Positions 23,182 to 30,160 of a stretch of 57,258 bases of DNA are shown piece by piece. The stretch comes from Nitrosomicrobium frigidum (SeqCode). GTDB lineage: Archaea > Thermoproteota > Nitrososphaeria > Nitrososphaerales > Nitrososphaeraceae. The translations under genes and the position numbers were made by a program. Positions within the stretch are counted from its first letter, which is position 1; each line of letters opens with the position of its first letter. The stretch lies in the NCBI GenBank assembly GCA_023251115.1, contig JAHEZK010000006.1, forward strand, positions 1-57,258. Reading direction: 5' to 3'. The notes below the pieces were generated by a model. That model ran no database searches. It was not told the origin of the DNA and saw only the letters and a list, made by a program, of their open reading frames with translations.

Positions 23182-24144
23182 TCAAGAATTCGAAATTACT
23201 CTGGCCGGACCGCTTGGGCGACAAACATGGGCTGTACTTTGAATTTTAGAACCGGCAAAACCCTGTTCCATTGATTGTCCAATTTTGCGTGCGTTCTTAT
23301 TGGTATTTGTGAATGCAATCATCGACGGTCCAGCACCGCTTATGGTTACTGCTAGCGCGCCAGAACTAATTGCATTTGATTTTACTTTATCATATCCTGG
23401 AATAAGGCTCTTCCTGGCAGGTTCTACAATCAAATCGTTTATCCCCTTCGATATAAGTTTGGTATCCTGATGAAAAAAACCACTTACTATGATACATGCA
23501 TTTGACAAATTTCTTGTATGATCTTCTATTGGTATCCTGTTTGGTATCACGCTTCTCGCATATTTTGTTTTCTTAATTGGAGTTATCAAGTTGGGAACGC
23601 AAACTACTATTACCAGATCTTTAGGTGTGTCTATTTTGATAAATTCAAGAGATGGGAATGTTCTTACAACCACAAATCCTCCAAATAGAGAAGCGACAAC
23701 ATTATCGTAATGCTTTACACCCGCACTACTTACTTCACCTTCTGCAGCGAAATCCAGTAATTCATTTTCGGTTAACTTACATTGAAATAATTCGTTGAAT
23801 GCTATAACGGCTGCAGCACTGGATGCGGCACTGCTTCCCAATCCCAGTCCTATTGGCACACCTTTTGTGATCCTAATGTCAAAATCGTTTTTGATTTTCT
23901 TTTTTTGAGCGATTTTCATTACGGCAAGACTCGCAGTATTTTCTTCAAGTATGGATGGAATGCTAGTATTATTGTCTAGTCTGATTCTTATTTTTCCATT
24001 CGTTGTTGCTAATTTACGGATAGATACGGTATCATAAAAAAGATCTAGTCCCAGACCAAATACATCAAAGCCTGGACCTAGATTGGCCGTTGAGGAGGGG
24101 GCCGTTGCCTTACAAAAATCAAAAGTTTCTTTCATTTGCATCAC
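23182..24144 (-). CDS. thrB: Homoserine kinase (GHMP family)
   Basis: Phosphorylates homoserine for threonine synthesis. N-terminal motif ATAPSSTANLGPGFDVFGLG and the ATP-binding loop PIGLGLGSSAASSAAAVIAF are the GHMP-kinase signatures with the homoserine-kinase flavour (STANLGPGFD). The C-terminal GALAVTISGAGPSMIAF motif is the third GHMP signature. 320 residues fits. The first base of the gene overlaps the neighbouring GTPase end (24144), so they are cotranscribed. Confidence 0.92.
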   Translation of the reverse strand: MMQMKETFDFCKATAPSSTANLGPGFDVFGLGLDLFYDTVSIRKLATTNGKIRIRLDNNTSIPSILEENTASLAVMKIAQKKKIKNDFDIRITKGVPIGLGLGSSAASSAAAVIAFNELFQCKLTENELLDFAAEGEVSSAGVKHYDNVVASLFGGFVVVRTFPSLEFIKIDTPKDLVIVVCVPNLITPIKKTKYARSVIPNRIPIEDHTRNLSNACIIVSGFFHQDTKLISKGINDLIVEPARKSLIPGYDKVKSNAISSGALAVTISGAGPSMIAFTNTNKNARKIGQSMEQGFAGSKIQSTAHVCRPSGPARVISNS

Positions 24145-24902
24145 TAGTCTGCTTTTTCTTCACCAAGATTAAGTACCCTCGAGAGTGCTGCAGTAAGATT
24201 TACCATTCCACTCATTGTTAAACTTGAAACGAGTATAGGATTTTGCATTAATTTATTTTTTGATAATGCGTGTAACAGATCCTTGCTCAGCAATGAATAT
24301 TCGCTATTCTTTTCACCATGCAACGAATCTTCTAGATATGATCTAGAGGACCATCTGACAATTTCCTGCAACTTGTCGATCACAAGGTCTCTTTTTGTCA
24401 TTACGTCTATCTGGGACATGTTCAAACGCAGCCTTACAGAGGTTGCTATCAAGGCTATTGAAATATAATTTATTGGGCTAGAGGACGCTAAAATCCCATC
24501 AAAAGTAAAAATGTTTATCTTGTTATCAGATTCAAAGTTTGAAACGAAATAAGGACCACTAGCCCTGAATATGAATAACTCTATTTGACCAGGTGTATCT
24601 ACAACCACGAAATCTGGATTCAAACTAAAAACCTCCTCCTGAATCTCATCAAGTTTTGTAGCTATTAAATCGGCAGCCATAATTAGCGCGCCATTTGGCC
24701 CCAGATCGTGTTCGGACATTATCTTGTAGATATCAATGTAATTTCTCACATCAACATCAGGCTCATATGGCAGTGAAAGCACGCCTGGATCTAGATTCAA
24801 GGAGATAGGATAGAAATTATTGTCTTTATACCATTGGATTAGTTTTGATGTAAGAAGTGATTTTCCAGATCCTGCCGTCCCGGTGACAAAAATTGATTCC
24901 AA
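24144..24902 (-). CDS. GPN-loop GTPase
   Basis: A P-loop (GTAGSGKS, residues 8-15) and the family-defining GPNGA at about residues 73-77 identify a GPN-loop GTPase. DTPGQIELFIF (about 101-111) is the switch II region. Eukaryotic relatives help assemble RNA polymerase; the archaeal role is less clear. 252 residues is normal. It overlaps thrB by one base. Confidence 0.88.
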   Translation of the reverse strand: MESIFVTGTAGSGKSLLTSKLIQWYKDNNFYPISLNLDPGVLSLPYEPDVDVRNYIDIYKIMSEHDLGPNGALIMAADLIATKLDEIQEEVFSLNPDFVVVDTPGQIELFIFRASGPYFVSNFESDNKINIFTFDGILASSSPINYISIALIATSVRLRLNMSQIDVMTKRDLVIDKLQEIVRWSSRSYLEDSLHGEKNSEYSLLSKDLLHALSKNKLMQNPILVSSLTMSGMVNLTAALSRVLNLGEEKAD

Positions 24903-24983
24903 ATATACTTGAAAAATAAAGAGCTGAATATATTAATTCTATTGATTATTATATGACTAGATACTATTTTGCATTGACCGGGG

Positions 24984-26033
24984 TTGAAATGGAGAGTTAT
25001 TGCGGTTGCAGTAAGCCTTATCCCATTTTTATTATTATTTACCTTTACCCCAGTTTCTCCGGCGGATGTGTTTTCTGTCGGACCAGTACCATTCTTGCTT
25101 TCAGTATCGGCTGTCATGGTACGAATCTTATTACAAGCATATAGGTTTAGGTATTTTATCAAACACTTCATTGGCCCTAATTATAGTACAACTCTCAAGA
25201 CCATGAATGCAAGGATTGCCGGTGAATTTGTTACACAGACAACTCCATCATTTATTGGCGGTGAAATTGTAAGGATTGCATGGCTCATTAAAAATGGTGT
25301 ATCCGCAGGAAAGGCCGCGTGGGTGGCCACAGCAGAAATAATTGCTGACGTTTTTGTAGGGAGCATTTTGGCATTTATTGCAGGCGCTGTGGCAATACTT
25401 AGTGGGGGTTCTTTTATTGGTATTTTGGTTATACTCGTTGCGATACCAACATTTGGTTTTTGGTTTATAGTAGTTGTGTTGTCTGCGAACAGGAATATCC
25501 AGCTACCCAATTTTGCTATGAAATTGCTTAAAAGATTTTTATCAAAAGAGAGATCAGAACGCCTGATAAATTCAACAAATATTGCTTTAGCGGATTTGTG
25601 CAAAATGAGCAGAGAAAATTTTACGTCGTTCAATTCAGTGAAGGTCCTGTCGGTAGGAATGGCAATAACGTTCGTGGCATTTGTATTTCAAGGTATATCA
25701 TTTTTAGTGCTCGCGCAAGCAGTTGATCAACATGTTGGATTTTTTCAATCATTTATGGCCACATCAGCATCCACTGCTTTATCCACTCTCCCGATTACCA
25801 TTGGAGGATCAGGTTTAGCAGAATTAGGCGTATGGGCGTACATTACGAATATTAGTTCCATTCCTAATTTAACTGATGTTTTGAATTCGTCTCAATTGTC
25901 AGTAATCATCGCATGGAGAATTGCTACATATCATGTACCCTTAGTTATAATGTGGATAGCTCTTATGAGTATTACAATTGGTAAAGATTCTATTGCAAAT
26001 CAAATTAAGTCTAAGAATTGGGACAATAGCTAG
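24984..26033 (+). CDS. Flippase-like membrane protein (UPF0104/LPG-synthase membrane domain)
   Basis: TTG start; 349 residues with about eight hydrophobic segments. The family motif is in LLQAYRFRYFIKHFIGPN...ARIAGEFVTQTTPSFIGGEI (about 50-87), the G-E-x-x-x-x-x-x-P-x-x-x-G-G-E signature of the AglD/LPG-synthase-type integral membrane family. TALSTLPITIGGSGLAELGV near residue 262 is the second conserved site. It probably moves or transfers a lipid-linked moiety. It sits next to an SDR, possibly a related unit. Confidence 0.82.
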   Translation: MKWRVIAVAVSLIPFLLLFTFTPVSPADVFSVGPVPFLLSVSAVMVRILLQAYRFRYFIKHFIGPNYSTTLKTMNARIAGEFVTQTTPSFIGGEIVRIAWLIKNGVSAGKAAWVATAEIIADVFVGSILAFIAGAVAILSGGSFIGILVILVAIPTFGFWFIVVVLSANRNIQLPNFAMKLLKRFLSKERSERLINSTNIALADLCKMSRENFTSFNSVKVLSVGMAITFVAFVFQGISFLVLAQAVDQHVGFFQSFMATSASTALSTLPITIGGSGLAELGVWAYITNISSIPNLTDVLNSSQLSVIIAWRIATYHVPLVIMWIALMSITIGKDSIANQIKSKNWDNS

Positions 26034-26078
26034 TAAGCATTTAGAAATGATAATGTGCTAGTACAATGAGGACTTGCA

Positions 26079-26876
26079 ATGAATAAATTAAAAGGGAAAA
26101 CAGTCGTTATCACTGGAGCTTCATCTGGTATAGGAAGATCAACAGTATTTGATTTTGTCAAACAACAAGCCAAATCAATTGTACTTGTTTCCAGAAATAA
26201 AGAACGTTTGTCAGAAGTTTCGTCGGAAATCCGTGGAAAATGCGAGTCTATGGTCGTTGCATGCGACGTGTCGAATAAAACAGAGGTTCTAAAAATGGCA
26301 AAGGACGTACTTTCAGTTCATGATGTTGACATATTGGTAAACAATGCAGGAATTGGAATTTTAGGTGATGTAGCCAATCAGTCAATAGGCGATATGGAAT
26401 CAGTTACCAAAACAAATTACTTTGGAATGATTTATTGCACTAAAGCGTTTCTAGATCCAATGCTAAGAAAGAAAAATGGACACATAGTAAATGTCGCATC
26501 ACTGGCGGCAAGCTTTGGTATACCTGGGTTGGCGGCATATTGCGGATCAAAATTTGCTATGTTGGGTTTTTCTGAGTCGCTACGACATGAATTACATGGG
26601 ACAGGTGTACATGTTACTGTTGTAAGCCCTATTGGTGTTAAGACAAATTTTTTCTATCATCCATCTTTTGGAAATAAATTCAAAAGTAAGGAACGATTTT
26701 ATCTAGATCCTAGTTCTGTATCTAAAGAAATTATAAGGGCTTGCACATCAAATAGATTAGAAATAGTTGTACCGTTCTACATGCGTGGCGGAGTTTGGTT
26801 AAAACACACGATACCATACCTAGTAAATCCAATTGTGGGTACTTCTTTCCGAAAAATATTGGACATTAAAAATTGA
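26079..26876 (+). CDS. Short-chain dehydrogenase/reductase
   Basis: Rossmann motif TGASSGIGRST (about 12-22), NNAG (about 88-91), then the catalytic pattern with Ser in VNVASLAAS and YCGSK (Tyr-x-x-x-Lys) in GLAAYCGSKFAM. Classical SDR of 265 residues. The C-terminal part is slightly hydrophobic (YMRGGVWLKHTIPYLVNPIV), as in lipid-related SDRs. It follows the flippase-like gene by 45 bases on the same strand. The substrate is unknown. Confidence 0.9.
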   Translation: MNKLKGKTVVITGASSGIGRSTVFDFVKQQAKSIVLVSRNKERLSEVSSEIRGKCESMVVACDVSNKTEVLKMAKDVLSVHDVDILVNNAGIGILGDVANQSIGDMESVTKTNYFGMIYCTKAFLDPMLRKKNGHIVNVASLAASFGIPGLAAYCGSKFAMLGFSESLRHELHGTGVHVTVVSPIGVKTNFFYHPSFGNKFKSKERFYLDPSSVSKEIIRACTSNRLEIVVPFYMRGGVWLKHTIPYLVNPIVGTSFRKILDIKN

Positions 26877-26885
26877 ATTAATTAT

Positions 26886-27347
26886 TCATTCATCTTCATC
26901 TTCACCAGAACTTGTTGATGCCTGGAAATCCGATTCTACATCCATAAGCTGAAGATCTTCTAATTCAAATCTGAAAATCGCATTCATTTCAAGATTGTAC
27001 TTTGTTCTTAACAACTCAACTAGCTTGGCACTTAATTCACCCTTAAACATTCTTATTTTAAATTCATAAATGGATCCTTTTAGAAAGTCCGAAATTTTTA
27101 AATTATTGGGAACATCCAAACCTTCTATTATTGTTCTCCCATCGGAAAGTGCTTCATATATTTGCAAATCAATCTTGTGCGCATCTTCGTAAACAGCTAA
27201 AATATAGCCAGATCTTGTCAGGATTTGGGGTTTATCAAACTGCACAGCTTTAATTTCGTCTTCTGCCCATTGCGGTAGCGTACCATCATCTCCGGCTGGG
27301 TCACTTTTTGCACCTTTATTTGAAACTTGAGTTTTTGACCTTGGCAT
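26886..27347 (-). CDS. Conserved-looking hypothetical protein (153 aa)
   Basis: Start at ATG 27347 (MPRSKTQVSNKGAKSDPAGD), ignoring a 9-residue upstream extension. A disordered N-terminus precedes a globular core (about 30-140): LTRSGYILAVYEDAHKIDLQ, IIEGLDVPNNLKISDFLKGS, KGELSAKLVELLRTKYNLEM. The tail is acidic (SSGEDEDE). The core has alternating strands and helices without a recognised motif. The function is unknown. Convergent with the SDR gene. Confidence 0.6.
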   Translation of the reverse strand: MPRSKTQVSNKGAKSDPAGDDGTLPQWAEDEIKAVQFDKPQILTRSGYILAVYEDAHKIDLQIYEALSDGRTIIEGLDVPNNLKISDFLKGSIYEFKIRMFKGELSAKLVELLRTKYNLEMNAIFRFELEDLQLMDVESDFQASTSSGEDEDE

Positions 27348-27448
27348 GACTAACTTAGTAATGATGTACCACAATTGCTTTCTAAAAAACTTTCTACGTA
27401 AAGATCGTTAGGTTGACAGCAAATAAATTTGATAAAAGCGGGGCTGCT

Positions 27449-27470
27449 ACAAATTGAATTTGTATATAAT
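27449..27470. promoter_or_regulatory. Palindrome with overlapping TATA box
   Basis: ACAAATT-G-AATTTGT (27449-27463) is a perfect 7-base inverted repeat and runs directly into TATATAAT (27463-27470). A regulator bound here would block TATA recognition. No gene starts close enough to claim it with certainty. Confidence 0.4.
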
Positions 27471-27625
27471 TAATATTTTAAAATGATTTCAATGATTGCT
27501 TTCTTTTCATCTTCCCGCCTATATTATTGGTACATTATAGAATCAAGTCATAGATATTTTTTGATATGATAATATTGTGATTAATCAAATCAACGGAGGG
27601 CAATCACACCATTAAGGCTAAAAAC

Positions 27626-27644
27626 CTTTAATGTCTTAGACATT
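27626..27644 (+). promoter_or_regulatory. TATA box and small palindrome before the CBS-domain gene
   Basis: CTTTAAT (27626-27632) is about 23 bases before ATG 27652. AATGTC-TTA-GACATT (27630-27644) is a perfect 6-base inverted repeat overlapping it. Confidence 0.4.
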
Positions 27645-27651
27645 ATAGAGC

Positions 27652-28794
27652 ATGAAGTTGACAATAAACAAAATTTATAGTCATCTAAACTCCGTTCGCA
27701 CAATGACTGTTGGAGAATTAATGGAACCGCCTTTAATCATATCCAAGGATGAGGCACTGTCAAGAATTATCAGCACTCTGCTTGAAACTGAATCCTATGA
27801 CATCTTCATTGATTTGTCTGGAAAAATAGCAGCCTTGAATATTAGGGATATAATTGGAATCAAAGACATAAAAACTACCAGACCTTCATTAGTTGGGAAA
27901 ATAATTCCAGCATTGAATACCGGGAGTCAAATTGGCGAAGCTGCGAGAATAATGAGTCATTACAGGATGAGAACTTTGCCTGTTGTTCGCGATGGTAACA
28001 TTGAGGGACAACTTTCAGCTAGGCGTATTGTTGAATTAATCCGAAAGCAATTGACAGAGAAAAAACTGAGAATTGTCGCATCCAATGTGATGACCGGTGA
28101 TCCCATAGTTATCGATTCTCACAAGACTGTCACAGCTGCCAAATCCATGATGAAAAGGAAGAGAATTGATCATTTACCAGTAGTTGATAACGGGCGTCTT
28201 GTCGGCATCATAACTTCATCTGACATTATGAATGTAATGTCACCTCCTGAAAGGATAGGTAAAAGATCAGTAGGTATTGATAATACTGAAGATAACCTTT
28301 CGATTGAAGTTTCTGGACTGGCAAACAATGATGTAATAACCGCCGGAGTAGATGAAAGTGTCCAGGTAGTGTGCGATAAAATGTTGAATTCACGGTCTAC
28401 TTATTGCATAATTAAATTATGGGATGAAGTTCAAGGCATTATTACTTATAGAGACATTGTTGCACTTTTGGGAGAAAAGATAGAGGAAGAGATTCCTATG
28501 TTTATCGTGGGACTACCCGATGAACCATTTGACGCGGAACTAGCTAAATCTAAGTTTGCAAATATCACCAAATTTATGAGAAGAATTCATCCCGATATAG
28601 AACAGGCCCGTTGCCATATTAAATTGAGAAGCGTCTTAGGATCAAGGAAGAGATACGAAATAGATGTACACATAAGTTCTACTCATGGTAACATTTCTTA
28701 TACCAATGTCGGCTGGGACTTGGCAAAGCTCTTTGATGAAATGACCAATGCTCTGAAAAAAAAGGTTTCCCAAAAACATAAAAGAACTCTATAG
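27652..28794 (+). CDS. Four-CBS-domain protein with a hibernation-factor-like C-terminus
   Basis: 380 residues. CBS domains at about 18-70, 80-130, 143-197 (VMTGDPIVIDSHKTV) and 217-275 arrange as two Bateman pairs, which bind adenine nucleotides. The last 103 residues (278-380) read PMFIVGLPDEPF..DIEQARCHIKL..GSRKRYEIDVHIST..GWDLAKLFDEMTNAL..., a beta-alpha-beta pattern that resembles the S30AE/HPF ribosome-hibernation fold. If so, the protein could respond to energy charge and bind the ribosome. The resemblance is by eye and needs structure comparison. A TATA box lies directly upstream, leaving little or no leader. Confidence 0.78.
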   Translation: MKLTINKIYSHLNSVRTMTVGELMEPPLIISKDEALSRIISTLLETESYDIFIDLSGKIAALNIRDIIGIKDIKTTRPSLVGKIIPALNTGSQIGEAARIMSHYRMRTLPVVRDGNIEGQLSARRIVELIRKQLTEKKLRIVASNVMTGDPIVIDSHKTVTAAKSMMKRKRIDHLPVVDNGRLVGIITSSDIMNVMSPPERIGKRSVGIDNTEDNLSIEVSGLANNDVITAGVDESVQVVCDKMLNSRSTYCIIKLWDEVQGIITYRDIVALLGEKIEEEIPMFIVGLPDEPFDAELAKSKFANITKFMRRIHPDIEQARCHIKLRSVLGSRKRYEIDVHISSTHGNISYTNVGWDLAKLFDEMTNALKKKVSQKHKRTL

Positions 28795-29066
28795 TATAGT
28801 TGGAGCTGAAATAAGGATCAATAATACTTGCCAATGAATGTAGTAATGCTTAATCAACATGAAAAATTTCTTCTTTCTGATACAACTTTGTGATACTATC
28901 ATAGGATAGGATGGTTGCAAACAAAAGTAAGAATAAGAAGGAAACTCTAATGTAGTCACTTTATTTTTTACACTAGGCCGCTTGTATAACTGACGTACGG
29001 CATCCAAAATAAAATAGATATTGTTTTGTTATTAAAAGAAAATTAATACTTGACTTAATCAATGCT

Positions 29067-29088
29067 GGGTAATTTAAGTTACCCTTTT
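29067..29088. terminator. Small hairpin between convergent genes
   Basis: GGGTAA-TTTAAG-TTACCC with TTTT following on the plus strand, right after the stop of the minus-strand RibD-C-like gene. It could end plus-strand transcripts from the CBS-domain gene or mark the 3' end of the minus-strand one. Confidence 0.45.
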
Positions 29089-30142
29089 AGGCTATGCATA
29101 ACTCTTCATTTAGTGGGTACAGATATACATTAGCTGCCTCATCCCCAATTCTTGTTGAGTGAATTCTTATACCATTTTGGATTTCTCCTCCGTCTATTCC
29201 TATTCCTTCTATGCCCAGTATTGATCCAGGTTCAATTGATTCGCCACTGGGAATGAATTGATTTCCGGGATATGGTTCTAGTGTAACTCTTTCTTCTCCC
29301 AGTATTCCTAAATCTCGTACTGAATTGGACATGACTCGTCCCCCGTCATTTAGGATTACACTAATGTCAAATAGTCTTCTAACCTTGATCATTGCTGAAT
29401 ATATATCAAATTCCTTGCCGGTCGTGACATAATCAATTAGATCTGATTCAGGAACGAACTTTGAAAAATAATCATATCCTGATTCATTTGTTAAGAATAT
29501 AACCCGGACTACATTTTTGGGATCAAGAATTTTTATCTGCCCTTTCTGATAAAGATCGACTAACTTTAGTCTACGAAATGTTTTGTCAGATCTTGCTATT
29601 ACAATTTGATAAAATACTGAATTTTCGCCCATTTTAGCCCACAGCTTTGCCAAATCCTCATAGACCTCTGGATGTGATTGTTTTATGGCGTTTCCAAAAA
29701 ATTTCCAATTCCAAATATGTTCTCTATTGACGGAGAGGTTATCGGCACTTACCATCATGGCGTTTGCGCCAAGCAATATTCGATGAGTTGATGCAAAAAC
29801 ACTGTCTCCCAATTTTTTGGTACCTCCTGTTAAATCTAAAACGCCACCACCTGGTTTTCCAGAAATCTTGTAAATGTAACTGGCATTACCTGTTGGCTGA
29901 GCTCTTGCTGCAACGTAACTTGTGGCTTGATACGGTACTTTCATCATGCCAACATACTCAGAAGAAGCACCGACGATAATCTCTGGTAATATTTCGCCTA
30001 AATGATGAAGTCCAAGGTCCTTGGAAGGTTTTAAGACTTTTAGACCCCTTTTCATAAAATGTCGATAAACATAAACTGAAATTACTCCCTTTTCACGTAA
30101 TAATGTTAACTGTTCCTTGTATCTCGAAGCTACAGATTCCAC
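29087..30142 (-). CDS. RibD-C/DHFR-like domain protein (351 aa), tentative
   Basis: GTG start (MESVASRYKEQL). The C-terminal half has the rhythm of the RibD-C/dihydrofolate-reductase-like fold. DISVILNDGGRVMSNSVRDL with LGILGEERVTLEPYPG aligns with the 'xLxxGGxxLxxSLLxxGLVDExxLxxxP' motif. The N-terminal VYRHFMKRGLKVL...EIIVGASSEYVG...FASTHRILLGANAMMVSADN echoes its substrate-side strands. That would make it a reductase, perhaps of a pyrimidine or pterin-like substrate. It is divergent from the ABC transporter by 18 bases. The match is weak and the length is large for a single domain, so the call is tentative. Confidence 0.4.
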   Translation of the reverse strand: MESVASRYKEQLTLLREKGVISVYVYRHFMKRGLKVLKPSKDLGLHHLGEILPEIIVGASSEYVGMMKVPYQATSYVAARAQPTGNASYIYKISGKPGGGVLDLTGGTKKLGDSVFASTHRILLGANAMMVSADNLSVNREHIWNWKFFGNAIKQSHPEVYEDLAKLWAKMGENSVFYQIVIARSDKTFRRLKLVDLYQKGQIKILDPKNVVRVIFLTNESGYDYFSKFVPESDLIDYVTTGKEFDIYSAMIKVRRLFDISVILNDGGRVMSNSVRDLGILGEERVTLEPYPGNQFIPSGESIEPGSILGIEGIGIDGGEIQNGIRIHSTRIGDEAANVYLYPLNEELCIA

Positions 30143-30160
30143 AGCTCATTTATCGAAAAG

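Noticed and set aside
24953-25144. 63-codon plus-strand frame (MTRYYFALTGVEMESYCGCS...) at the start of the flippase-like gene
   Set aside because: It is an overlapping frame of the flippase-like gene's N-terminus, which is supported by its transmembrane pattern.
28789-29007. 72-codon minus-strand frame in the spacer after the CBS gene
   Set aside because: No recognisable pattern or promoter; the composition fits spacer DNA.
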